From contig CP126195.1 in assembly GCA_030272155.1 (NCBI GenBank), forward strand, positions 6,431,001-6,495,000: a stretch of 64,000 bases of DNA, read 5' to 3'. Both the position numbers and the translations under genes were made by a program. The DNA is from Tetradesmus obliquus (lineage: Eukaryota; Chlorophyta; Chlorophyceae; Sphaeropleales; Scenedesmaceae). Shown in pieces: positions 1 to 11,150 of this stretch; position 1 is the stretch's first letter; each line of letters begins with the position of its first letter. The notes beneath the pieces are model-generated. The model saw only the letters and a list, made by a program, of their open reading frames with translations, had not been told where the DNA came from and made no database searches.

Positions 1-132
1 CGCCTCTATCCCCTGACTTGACCACAACAACATCAAAGTTACTGTGCAATCTCACCATCATCACCTCCAACATATGATTTCGTGTTCTCAAGCCAATGAC
101 AGTCCCTTTTTGTATGCATCCAACGCCTGCAG

Positions 133-279
133 ACCTTGACGCCTGTCAGCCGCACAACTGCTCCAGTACCGCGCATGCTGTTGCTGGCTCCTGTGTCGAC
201 TTGGCAGCGCCCTCCCTGGACTACAGCTGCAGCTGCGAGCCAGAATACAGCTGGAACTCCAGCATCCTTGAGTGTGAAG
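133..279 (+). other. EGF-like domain exon
   Basis: A 147-nt exon with phase 1 at both ends. It encodes one EGF-like domain that begins DLDACQPHNC and has six cysteines spaced as in EGF repeats (CQPHNC, SCVD, YSCSCEPEY, LEC). The DxDxC start resembles a calcium-binding EGF start. It precedes the Ser/Pro spacer. Confidence 0.7.
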
Positions 280-3200
280 GTGGGCGACCAAGCAAAACAG
301 TGCAGTATGTCCAGCTCAGCTTTCTTTCTAATAACAGTGCTGGCACCTGGCATCCGGAGAAATGTGTGTATGTGCATGATGATTCAAGCACGCTGACATG
401 TTGACCACCAGTGCTGTTTACTGCTGCAGCAAGCCCATCACCCGATCCTGCAAACTTATCACCCAAACCTGCAAGCCCACCAGCCGATCCTGCAAGCTCA
501 TCACCTGATCTTGCAAGCCCATCACCTGATTCTGCAAGGCCATCACCTGATCCAGCAAGCCCATTGCCCGACAGTGCAAGCCCATCACCTGATCCCGCAA
601 GCCCATCAAATGATCTTGCAAGCCCATCGTTCGATCCTACAAGCACATCACCCAAACCTGCAAGCCCGTCACTTGATCATGCAAGCCCGTCACCTTATCC
701 TGACCCTGCAAGCCCATCACCCATTCCTGCTAGCCCATCGCCTGATCCTGCAAGCACATCACCTCATGCTGCCAGCCCATCACCCCATCCTGCAAGCCCA
801 TCACCCGATCCTGCAAGCACGCCGCCGAGTTCTACAAGCCCGTCATCCGAGCCTGTCAGTTCATTGTCTAATCCTGCAAGCGCCTCACCAGATCCTGCAA
901 GCCCACTGCTTGACTTTGCCAGCCCATCACCTTCGCCATCAACATCATCGCCTGAAAGCCCTCCACCCTCCCCAACACCAGAACCAGCAAGCCCATCACC
1001 AATGCCTGACAATTCATCACCATCACCTGCAGTCAACAGCTCAACACTGACACCATCACCAGCTGCTTTCAGCCCATCGCCAAGCCCAGCAGCAACCAAC
1101 TCTGCGTGCACACCTGGGCTGGTCAGGGACGCCGCCACCAACAGCACCTTGCAGCCGTGCGGTGAGCGCCACATTTGGTGTTGCAATCAGCCGCGGTTGC
1201 ACTGTGTAGGTTTCCTCATTTGATATCTTTTGCATCCCCCATTGTATGTGACAGGTGTTATATACAATCTCCTTACAGCCTGTCCAGCAGATTTAGCTGC
1301 TGCTGCTGCTGATGATGATACAGCACGTTTTTTGTTTGTGCAGTTACTGTGCCAGGTCATGGCTACATCATGACCCCTGACGGGCCAGCGGGCCAGCCGT
1401 GCCCGCCCGGCTGGTTCAGCCCCGGCGGCAACACCCTGCCCTGCATGGAGTGCCCCAGCGGCCTTGGCACAGACGACAACAGGACCGCCTGCGGTGAGGA
1501 TGTGATGGCGCAAGCATGAGTACTTTGTATGCCATGAGTCTGAGCTGAACTTCAATCGAACAGGCAAATGCAGTAAACTGTGTCAAATTCTGATGAAGCC
1601 CCAGCACTTGTGGCCAACGTTGTTTACGTTACTTATGGTTGAGCGTCCTGTTTGCGTATGCAGGCAACCAGCAGCTGGATTATGTTGAGTGTTTTGCTGA
1701 GCCATACTGTCCACTGGATATATCAAGCAGGGCGCTGCAATTTCTGGGCGGGATTTCACCATTGACAATGACTGTGGAGCAGTGCATCCAGCTTGCTGCT
1801 GCAGCAGGCTATGCGTATGCCGCAGTGCAAAACCATGGGGAATGCTTTGGAGGCAATGACATTCACCAGTACACAGACATTGCCAATTGTGGCAAGCCCT
1901 GCTATGGCAACCCTGTCCAGATGTGCGGCGGTGATTGTGCCAATTCAATCTACAGGGTGGATGGCTCTGCTTCTGTTGGCCCTGCCAGGCTGTAGGTAAG
2001 TGCAGTGTACCAAGTAGCGTTGGCTTGGCAAATCATTGCAACTAGACATAATTTTCACAAATCCGCCACGTGTCGGCTTTGAGGCACAGGAAGCAGGGCT
2101 GGTGTTGTGCCTGCCAGCAGTACATGTTTCTGTGCATGTTGCAGCGCACTTCTTGAGGCGCGCATCAATCCTGGGTCTGGCGTTCAAGGGTGTGCATTGT
2201 GTTCTTTGTTGCTCACTTCCCTTTTCTGGACTCAGACCATTTGCTCAACCTGTGGTGGCGCACATCTTCTAAGATGGTGCCATGACCCACATGTACCTAT
2301 CCTCTCTCCACTATGCTCTCTCTCATTTCTGACGCGACTGCACAATTGATGATGGTGTGCTACACACAAACACCGTATGCTGTGCTCACTGTGCCAAGCA
2401 TACATGCTGCAGTCACTGCAGTGCCACAGTATGGCAAAGTGATCCATGCACCAGCACCGCGTTCTCTACCAATGCTTGGATCTTTGCCAACTAATTGCTC
2501 ACTACTGAAGGTGGGCTGATGCTGGGATGCCTCCCTGTTGCCTGCAGCCAACTCAAGCACTAGCAACAACTCAGGGGGCACAGAGGCACCCATGTCACCC
2601 ACAATCATCAGCAACAACCTCTGTCATGACGTGGGAGCTGTATATACCCTGGAGAGCCCTGCAAACAGCACCATCGCTGTCATATCAGCTCGCTTAACCA
2701 GGCCGGCTGTAGTAGCATGTCCCGGGCCAGGAGGCGCCTGCACTGGCGGTGACATCACAGCACTATTCGCTCACAAGCTGCAGTCGACGTGCGCCAGCAT
2801 GTCAAGTTGCACTTTTAGGACTGAGGAGTTTATGTTGCCTGACTTCTGTCCCGGGATAACGAAAGTCGTGGAGCTGTCTTTTTTCTGCAAGACAGGTGGG
2901 TTTGGTGTGTTGCGCCGCATGAGCACCTGCTGGCATCAGCATATCAGCTGCTGCGTCTGCAACTGGGTGTGATCCTTGCGACTGTACGTGTGCTGTGGCT
3001 GTGCCTGCCAGCAGGCGTTGAGGTGATGATCATGCATGGGGATATTTTCCTTTTTAACAATGCAATGATTTCATACTACGGTGCCCTTGCACATGGTCTG
3101 CCGCCTGCAGGATCGCACCAGGACGTCTCATGTGGGCCTGGGCTGGTCAGGAACGCCGTCAACAGCAGCTCTCAGCTGGGCTTGTGCGGCAAGTACTATG

Positions 3201-6200
3201 GCTCAGCGTTGCAACGCATCTGCACTTTGCTAGAGCCGCATTCACATTTTGCGAGGGGTTTGTTGCATGTGGGTCTGGCGCCATCTGAAGACAATTTGTG
3301 CCACAACTGGACCAGCACAAGGTCAAGGGCACACAAAAGAAAAAACGAAACACAATTGAACACTGTGTACACTCTTGAGCGCCAAACTTCTCAAGCATGC
3401 GTCAGGATGATTTGCAGTGCCAAAGCACCCCACTTGTCCGGCAGCTTGCTTCTAATGCAAAGCCAACAGATAGCATGTTGCACAGGAACACAAGTCAGAT
3501 AGCATCTGCATTGTGCAGTTACGTTCAGTTGCTACCATTCGCAGATGATGCAATCAACCGATGACAACCCACTGCAGCATGCATTGGCTGCCGCTGCTGA
3601 AACGGTTCCTGCTGCGGCTGATGATGATGATGCTGTTGCTGCATGTCTGCTGCGCAGTGACTGTGCCAGGGCACAGCTACAGTATGACCCCTGATGGCGC
3701 GATTGGCCAGCCGTGCCCGCCCGGCTGGTTCAGCCCCGGCGGCAACACCCTGCCCTGCAATGGAGTGCCCCAGCGGCCTTGACACAGACGACAATAGGAC
3801 CGCCTGCGGTGAGGATGTGATGGCACAAGCATGAGTACTTTGTATGCTTTGAGTAGTTGCTACAACATCTGAGACGGTAGCACTCAAACAGGCTGTCCTG
3901 TTGGCAGCAGTCATCTGTTGTGATTAGAATTAGGAAAGGGACTCAGAGCAGAGTTGGCTAGTGTTGTGATGTATGGTTGATCTTCCTGTTTGCGCACGCA
4001 GGCAACCAGCAGCTGTCTTATGTAGGCTGTTTTGAGGAACCTATCTGCCAAGAATTTGGAGGAAGGGCACTGCAGTATCTGGCCTGGACTTCGACAATGA
4101 CTGTGGAGCAGTGCATTGAGCTTGCTGCTGCAGCAGGCTATGCATACGCAGCAGTGCAGCATTATGGGCAGTGTTTTGGAGGTAACGACATCAGCCCTTA
4201 CACCACCCGTGGCACATGCGACCAGCCTTGCTCCGGCAACCCTGTTCAGATGTGCGGCGGCGGTTGTCTCAATGCAATCTACAGGGTGCAAGGGTCTGCT
4301 TCTGTTGGCCCTGCCCAGGCTGTAGGTAAGTGCAGTGTACCAAGTAGCGTTGGCTTGGCATATCATTTGCAACTAGAATTATCTTTCACAGATCTGCCAT
4401 GTGTCGGCTTTGAGGCACAGGACGTAGGACCGGCGTTGTGCTTGCCACCAGTGCATGTTGCTGTGCATGCTGCAGCGCTAATCTTAAGGCGCACCTCTTT
4501 GTTGATGTAACTGTGCGGCTGTTGAAGGCTTGCCACACACAAGCAAAGTATGCTGGGCTTGGAGGAGTTTTACACCGGAGGCAAAACTTAACTTGAAATT
4601 GAGTTGTTTTGACAAAAGTGCGCAGAAACCTAGTTTTTTGCTAGATTAAGAAAAGATATGTATACAATATCCTTAGTCAGCGATTAGACCGAGTCTGGGC
4701 GCTGTCATGCCGGAGCACTACTGTGATGACAGAGCCCTGCTCTAGTCAGACAGTGACCCTCTGATCAACTTTTTCTCGACTTTCAGCAGCGCTTAATCTT
4801 TCGCTTTGAAAATTAGTTTTTTGGTTAATCGAAGTTAGTTTGGCCGTTTTTGTGCCTTGATCGTCTCCCGTTGTTGGCAACACTGCAACCATGGCAAAGT
4901 GCGAGTGCAAGGTATCTGCTGTTGCTGCGCCAGGCAGCAGTAACTTCATCGAACGACCGATTTGTTGTGAGAGAAGTGCGTACTCACCAGCTTTATGCTG
5001 CTGGTGGCACTCAGTGCTGCTGCTGCAACAGCAGCTGTCGCAGGACGGTCAAGCGTGCAGCACTTGCACATCAGGCCACGAGGAGACACTTCTCTGCTCA
5101 CAAACGCAATATAGTTACTATTAATCGATTAAATTTGCGTTTACGTAGCAACATGCAGCAGAAGCACCAGCAGCAGCAGCACGCGAGGCCGCTACGGCCG
5201 TTATGGTGCTCCCTCTAGACTGAGTTTGGCGTTAGTAGTGATAGTTGTGACATTCAATCGTTGACTGGGCCTCTGAGTGTTCTAGCTGCATGATAATGTC
5301 TGTTTATGCACACATGCACATATTGCCCGCAAGCGCATGCTGTGCTGCGGCAGTGCGTGAGCAGCAACGATGAAACTGATTCATCTGCGTATAGTTAGGT
5401 TATTGAAACATTTGCAGGCCGTGCTGGACGCGATCATGACCATACAGTTGAAGTGCAGGTGATTGGGTGTTTGATCAGCTGGACAGCTGCGATCGGCGTT
5501 CTGACCACAAACAACTAGCTTAACACGTAATTTTGTTCACAAACTCTTAAATTGAGTGTTTGCTGCCCAGCTGAACACACAAATCTCGTCGCTAACAGTG
5601 CCATCAGGGTCCTGGCGGGTAGGGGTGCCACCTGTGCTAAGCTGCAGGTTGCATGCTGTAGTTCGGATGCAGCCAAAAATGATAACATACAAACATTATA
5701 TGTATATTTAACATGATCAACAAGAAAACTAAGGTTTGGGCACATAGATTATGAAAAAACTACGTTCAAGTTTGGTGTGATCAAATTTGCAAATTTGCAA
5801 TTGCAGTGGGGCTTAGTTTAGTCCAGAGGCTGATCTCGGTGTAATACTCCTCTTACTGTGTGTGCTGCAGTTGCCAAAGGGTGCCACAGTGATCCATGCA
5901 GCAGCATGGCGTTCACCACCAGCACTCGCATGGTGGGTTCAAACACTTGCTGACTGCTGTACAGCAGTCACCTACATGTAGGTGTGCTGCTGCTGAAACG
6001 CGTCTGATGTCTACAGCCAACACCAGCACTGGCAACACCTCAGCAGCCACAGAGGCACCCACGACCATCAGCAGCCAGCTGTGTGATGACGGCAGTCTAC
6101 ACACCTTGCAGTGCCCACCCAACACCACCATCACCATCACATCAGCTCGCCTGGGCAGGCCGTACGCAACAGCATGCCCAGGTCCAGGAGGCTCCTGCGC

Positions 6201-8614
6201 TGGCGCTGATGTCACAGCGCTGTTCACAAAGAAACTGCAGTCCACGTATGCTGGCATGCCAGACTGCACTTTCCACCTTCATGATGCTGCCTGACGTTTG
6301 CCCGTACATAAGAAACGTTGCGCAGTCGTCGTACATCTGCAAAGCAGGTGGGTTGAGTGAGCAGTCCGCCGCACACACACCTGCAAGCCAGCGCACGTGT
6401 GCAGTTCATGCAGCTGCTGCTGCATCCGCAGCTTGTTGTGCAGCTGTAAATTGCATGCACGCAGGTGCGCACCTGGGCTGCCTGCATGTAGCACTATCTG
6501 CTCTGGGGCCGATGCGCTAGCACTGCGGCTGTGCTTGCCAGAAGTGTCGTTGCAAATGATTCTCCTCCCAGGAAATGATGCTATCATCAGATGCGACCCT
6601 GCATGCCATCTGCCACCTGCAGGATCGCACCAAAATGAACCATGCGGACCTGGGCTGGTCAGGAACGCTGACAACGGCATCTCTCAGCCGGGCCTGTGCG
6701 GTGAGTTGCATCAGCCTAAGCACTGCAACAAGACCTCTGTCCACGGTGCGATTCTTCACAAGCCGTCAGTTGCACATGAACCTTATCACGCACAGCAGTG
6801 AAGCCCTGACCTGTGTAAGTCATACAGCGGCATTATGACGATGTTTTGCTGCTGCTGCTGCTGCTGATGCAGCTGCATGTTTGCTGTTGGTGGGTTAGGG
6901 ATGAGTTCACAATATTCTTTTTAGGCCCACAGCAGGCATGTCCATGTCGTTTCGTAACCTTCGTGCAGAACGTCGGCTCCATGATATGCTGTCCCCAGCT
7001 TACTAAGCGTGTGGCAGCTGGCACGCAACTGCTGTACACTGCATCAACTCAATAAGTTCACCCTGTTGCGGCTCATACCATCTTGAACTCGTGCCAGGTC
7101 CCACATGTAACCAACTCACTGCATCAAAGCAGTCAGACTCATAACTTGTCATTTGTCGTGCAGTGACCCTGCCAGGTCACGGCTACGCCATGACCCTTGA
7201 TGGCGCAGTTGGCCAGCCCTGCCCGACCGGCTGGTTCAGCCCCGACGGCAACACCCTGCCCTGCATGGAGTGCCCCAGCGGCCTTGCCACAGACGACAAC
7301 AGGACCGCCTGCGGTGAGGATGTGATGGCGCAAGCACCAGCACTTGTAAGGCGACAGTTTTAGGCATGGTAAATGCACTTGTGATACACTGTTTCATAAT
7401 TCGCTGTGATGTTTGTGCCGCAATCAATGGCCCCTAAGCAACTCATAGGCGTCTACGTACTGTGCAGGGTCATCATGTCTTCTGTGCCGTGCAGCAAACG
7501 TGGACGGCCACCTCACAACTGGCTGCTGCTCTGTTTTTTGCACGCAGGGAACACACAGCTGTCTTATGTTGGCTGCTTACCTGAGCCATACTGCATCAGC
7601 TCCGATCCGTACAACAGGGCTATGCAACTTTTGTCTCAGCTCTCAGATACAACTGTGCACTCCTGTGTTGAGCTTGCTGCTGCATCCGGCTACGCATATG
7701 CAGCAGTGCAAACACACCCTCAGATAGCGGGCACCACGCAGTGCTTCGGAGCCCACAACCTCAACCAGTACTCAGGTCGCGGCACATGTCACACCCCCTG
7801 CACTGGAAACCCTAATCAGATGTGCAATAGCGCCTGCACACATTCCGTGTACAGGGTGAATGGCTCGGTTGCTGTTGGTCCTGCCCAGTCTACAGGTGAG
7901 GGCAGTTTACGTGTTTATGCATGCCTGCATATGTGGTGTGCGAGGTGGCACACCGCATCGTGGACTTTACGAAGCCTTTCATCTCTTAATCCTGCTGACA
8001 GATGACGTTGATTTGCATACCAGCAGGCCAAGCTCACTGCATTTGCTGTGCGTCACAACTGGCTATGCAGTTACTTTGTGGTATTGTGAATGATATGCTT
8101 GAGGTGCGGATGTTGCAACTTCAAGGTATTAGATGAGTTGCATGTGTGATATGTATATTCCTCGCCATATGCTTTTGACTTGGCCACAGCCAGACCAAGT
8201 GAACATTGAAAGATCTTGCAATGCAGTGCATGGCATATAGTACCGCTTGTCATGTGCATAAGTAACACATCATGACTTGGATTTGAATGTGTCGCTGCAG
8301 ACTCTACAACAGCAAGCCATTACTGCAAAACGGAGACGTACCTGGTAGCGCACGCAATGGGCACCAGCTGGAGCATTACCTTACAGCCACACCAGCCACC
8401 TGCACTGACGGACGCACTGCAGATGGAGCTCCCCTTCCTGAAGGTCGGCATCACCGTATCACAAGCAGCAGCAAGCGCTTTGCGAGCTGCGGGAGCACTG
8501 TACTGGGCACATGCACTGATGCCAATGCATCCCATGAGCTTGCCGCCTGGCTGCCGCCATCGGCGCCACGGAGCGGTGCAGATGCTGGTTGCCACCCAGC
8601 AGGCGATGACATGA
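133..8614 (+). CDS. Modular extracellular lectin: EGF, Ser/Pro spacer, three SUEL/GCC2/WSC modules (5' partial, frame-broken)
   Basis: Predicted secreted or surface glycan-binding protein; the 5' end lies left of the window. Exons inferred from AG/GT borders: EGF 133-279; Ser/Pro plus Cys loop 430-1161; GCC2 1344-1493; WSC 1664-1995; SUEL lectin 2548-2895; loop 3111-3188; GCC2 3658-3808; WSC 4002-4325; SUEL 6017-6347; loop 6623-6700; GCC2 7164-7313; WSC 7548-7895; last exon 8301-8614. Key motifs are GQPCPPGWFSPGGNTLPC (GCC2/ephrin-receptor-like), GYAYAAVQ with GNPVQMCGG (WSC, a Cys-rich carbohydrate-binding domain) and ITSARLGRP, LPDVCP, YICKAG (SUEL galactose/rhamnose lectin). Borders are phase 1-1, as in shuffled extracellular domains. 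Three exons differ from a multiple of three by one base (1664-1995, 3658-3808, 6017-6347), so the frame as given is broken. It is either a decaying gene or an assembly with indel errors. Domain calls are firm; the continuity of the whole chain is inferred. Confidence 0.75.
430..1161 (+). repeat. Ser/Pro-rich spacer exon (ASPSPDP repeats)
   Basis: A 732-nt exon of which about 220 codons are tandem variants of ASPSPDP (near 21 nt, consensus gcaagcccatcacctgatcct). It ends with a Cys loop, NSACTPGLVRDAATNS to QPCG. Ser-Pro repeats of this kind form O-glycosylated, hydroxyproline-rich rods in green algal wall proteins such as pherophorins. The unit count here is likely to vary between strains. 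The repeat also leaves stop-poor frames on both strands, which are not separate genes. Confidence 0.85.
1344..1995 (+). repeat. Module copy 1: GCC2 plus WSC exons, no SUEL in front
   Basis: GCC2 exon 1344-1493 is intact (50 codons). WSC exon 1664-1995 is 332 nt instead of a multiple of three. Near its end it reads CCTGCCAGGCTGTAG where copy 2 has one more C, so the frame hits TAG exactly at the splice donor. The Cys pattern of the WSC domain is otherwise complete. Confidence 0.75.
2548..4325 (+). repeat. Module copy 2: SUEL lectin, Cys loop, GCC2, WSC
   Basis: SUEL exon 2548-2895 (116 codons, intact) carries the conserved SARLTRP and LPDFCPG motifs. Loop exon 3111-3188 ends at a GC donor (GCAAGT). 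GCC2 exon 3658-3808 is 151 nt: one extra A in TGCAATGGAG, compared with TGCATGGAG in copies 1 and 3, shifts the frame to an early stop. WSC exon 4002-4325 is intact (108 codons). The nucleotide sequence is close to copy 1, including the intron after the WSC exon, which points to recent tandem duplication. Confidence 0.75.
4326..6016 (+). other. Long intron or intergenic gap between module copies 2 and 3
   Basis: About 1.7 kb without a convincing exon. It is more AT-rich than its surroundings and has only short frames lacking domain motifs. If the three modules belong to one gene, this is its longest intron. If not, copy 3 starts a second gene, but no start codon with a signal peptide was found just upstream of 6017. 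Confidence 0.5.
6017..7895 (+). repeat. Module copy 3: SUEL lectin, Cys loop, GCC2, WSC
   Basis: SUEL exon 6017-6347 is 331 nt. Its frame breaks after CTFHL and continues one base on as MMLPDVCPYIRNV. Loop exon 6623-6700, GCC2 exon 7164-7313 and WSC exon 7548-7895 are intact and phase 1-1. The last WSC has a longer insert (QTHPQIAGTTQCF) and lacks the GG of the usual CGG motif (MCNSAC). Confidence 0.75.
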
Positions 8615-8873
8615 TCACTTTTATGAAGCAGGCTCCTGCTTTGGTGGCTGCTTTTGTGCACTGCTGCTATCTGATGCGGTGTCACCCGGACACTGATCCT
8701 GAGGTCTTTCTGTCCTCTCAGGCTATTGCTCAAGCTATTGATGATGCTGATGAGTTTTTTTTCTGCGTTTTCGTCTGACGGTTTGGACGATGATGAGTTG
8801 TTCTTCGATGTTTCCTCTTCCTATGAGCCTCTCGTTGGCTCCTGACTGGGGTTCCCACTCCTCGTTGAGTGGA

Positions 8874-8898
8874 GCATGTAATGTGATGTAATGTAATG
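8874..8898 (+). terminator. Cluster of TGTAA polyadenylation-type signals
   Basis: Three TGTAA pentamers lie close together (GCATGTAATGTGATGTAATG and onward), about 260 nt after the stop at 8614. TGTAA is the usual polyadenylation signal in chlorophyte nuclear genes, so this probably marks the 3' end of the lectin gene. Confidence 0.5.
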
Positions 8899-9604
8899 TA
8901 TGACAGCTGTGCAGTGACTACTGTTCAGCGGCTGCTGCATGGCAGGCCGTGTGAGCTGTATGCCAGTTTGGTAGAAGTGCCTGATGGTGCGTACTTGGAG
9001 GTATTGGGCAGATGTAATGGGCCACCAAGCACCGCTGATCCGAGTTCTGGTGCTTGGAGCAGCATTGATTGGATGAGGGGAGTGTTGAGGCTGGTGGTGG
9101 TCAACAGCAGAAGCACGTGATGCTGGCACATGTTAACACAGCCTGTGGTTGTAAATGTAGACATAATCATGATGTACAGCCATGGGCAACGTGCCCCTTT
9201 GAGGCTGTGTGGAACGCTGGCGTGCTAGGAAGAAGGCAGATCGCGGCGCTGCTGCAGTGATCGCCGCTGCCAGGCAACGGCTGCAAGTAGGGTGCGTTGC
9301 GTGGGCCTTGCAAGGCCAGTTGGCTGTTAGAAGCTTGTAGAGATTCACAGGTCAGCTCGATCGGCAATAGCCACACCTTCTGCTCAGCCATGAAATGCTG
9401 CTGCTTTCGGTCGACGCAATTGATGTCAAAACAGTACTTGCTGGCCACCACCGCCAGCAACTTGCAAGTTCTCTTTGACATCCAAAGGGTCAACCGATAG
9501 CAGCAGCGTTTTCCCCCATCGGATGGGGAGATGTGCTGTACAGCACATGTGGAGTAGGACTGTGACAAGGGTTGCAGGACATATCATTGCAAGGCATTGC
9601 AGTT
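8899..9604. other. Intergenic stretch, no gene seen
   Basis: No exon with a recognisable domain. It holds an 18-bp perfect palindrome at 9531-9548 (ATGTGCTGTACAGCACAT) next to a short CCCCATC-G-GATGGGG inverted repeat. Frames here are short and composition-driven. Confidence 0.5.
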
Positions 9605-10401
9605 TTAAGGGGGAAAGATGGTATTAACTGGGGTGCTGGGAAACACATCCCTGGCACAAGCGCGGCAACTGCACGCATATAATCAAAGATAATATATGTT
9701 TTGATGCCTCTTCCGCGCCAAAGGTCAATGGGACCGGGGTCTAGGCAGTAGTCAGGCTGGCTGAAACCTGCCACATGCATGACAGTAGACATGGGCAGCG
9801 GCCTCAAAAAATTACCGTTTTGCATGTATTCGCAGGATAACAATCTTTGGACATATAAGAAGATACTGTGAGACGCTGAAGCCATCCTATTCGGCATAGT
9901 TTGTCCTATCCCAATCCGACTGCAGACCACTGCACGACGCGGCCTAGCATCTATGCCGACTAGGATCGAGCAGCACTTCTTCAAAATCATCTTTGCTCGT
10001 TGGTAATTACGTTTGATGGACGGCGTTGAAATCGGTAGTTTTTTGGCTCGACACGCGGGCCTTGATGACGGAAGGCCTGTCGGTGAGCATAGGATGTAGC
10101 ACATGGAAGGCTGGCAGGCTTATATCAGTCATATGTTATGGTAATATGAGTACTTCCTCTGCTAGCTACAGCTCCGAGGCGTCCCAAATCACTGGAGCAG
10201 TTGTCGGCAGTGACAGCAGCAGTACGGGGAACAGCAGCGAGGGACTCACTTCAAGTGCGAAGTCACTTCAATGCAAACTTCACGTGTCGGCTTAGTATCA
10301 ACAGGATGTTTGTATAATAGTATAAGATGCTTAGAAACAGAATTTGAGCGCCAGCAGGCGCCTGGCGGCTCAGAAATCATAATACCATCTTTCCCCCTTA
10401 A
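9605..10401. mobile_element. piggyBac-like non-autonomous element (TTAA ends, 22-bp inverted repeats)
   Basis: Positions 9605-9626 and 10380-10401 are perfect inverted repeats of 22 bp. Each outer end is TTAA followed by five G (TTAAGGGGGAAAGATGGT and four more bases). TTAA target sites with inverted ends starting in a C/G run are the hallmark of the piggyBac superfamily. The 797-bp element has no recognisable DDD transposase. It contains a frame of about 90 codons on + (10026-10295) and part of a 205-codon frame on - that runs past the left end to 9490. Neither matches a family I know. The size suggests a MITE-like derivative mobilised by a transposase elsewhere. Confidence 0.65.
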
Positions 10402-10452
10402 CAGCGGTGTTAGCCTGCACAGGGTTCAATGCACCAGCCTGTTATGAATTGG

Positions 10453-10820
10453 TATGCGCTTGTAGCATCTCCATGGTTCTGGGTTTAAGCGTTAAAACGT
10501 GGGGTGCCTCTCTTGTAACTTCTAAAATGTCATTTGCGCATTGGACCTCTTGAACATGTGCGCTGTAGCCTTGTTGAAAGCTGCTGTGTTCATGCTGGCT
10601 CGTGAGGCTACTGCTGCTGCTGCATCTGTTCACTGTGGTAGCCGCATTGGTTTCACGCCTGTCTCCATAAGCATACTAAGGCGTTTAGTATAGCTCTCAG
10701 ACACATCCTGAAGAGATCTGCAACAGCCGCAATCTTGAAACTTCTTGAAGAGTGAGGCTTCACCCCACGGGGAACGCTCAAACCCAAACCCAGAACCATG
10801 GAGATGCTACAGGCGCATTT
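10453..10820. repeat. Fold-back inverted repeat (about 370 bp)
   Basis: The left arm around 10453-10491 (ATGCGCTTGTAGCATCTCC and onward) and the right arm around 10771-10820 are reverse complements over about 40 bp with few differences. The right arm has an extra GGGTTT unit. Weaker similarity continues inward through CGTGGGGTG to about 10530 and 10740. The central 200 bp is unique. It could be a MITE of another family or a hairpin-forming transcript. Confidence 0.6.
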
Positions 10821-11150
10821 CAAGTCTGCCCCGCAGAACCCCATGTCCTGCAATACTTGCCGATGGTTGGTTACCGGTCAGATCTCTTGACCAGGGCTTG
10901 CAGAGTTGGACCGTCGGCAGGGGTACTAGCCGGACAGAGTTACACACGTTGCTGTCTGATGCAAACCAGCCAACAGAGTCACGCATATTCAAAATTTTGC
11001 CAAATATACAGTATCTATTTGCTGGTATAGAGTCACTGCGTGTCCCAGCAGCGTCATAGCACTACACTGCTGTAGCGGCAACATGTAGAATGACTCATGA
11101 TTGTTGCCATTGGATGGTGATATGGCCACAGAGCAAAGTTGGACCGTGAG

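Noticed and set aside
511-1050. His/Gln-rich frame over the Ser/Pro repeat
   Set aside because: It is another register of the 21-nt ASPSPDP repeat. The Ser/Pro register is in phase with the loop exon end and the flanking domain exons.
9490-10104. 205-codon minus-strand frame as a piggyBac transposase
   Set aside because: It runs across the left end of the element, lacks the conserved DDD context and the Cys-rich tail of piggyBac transposases, and has no similarity I can recognise.
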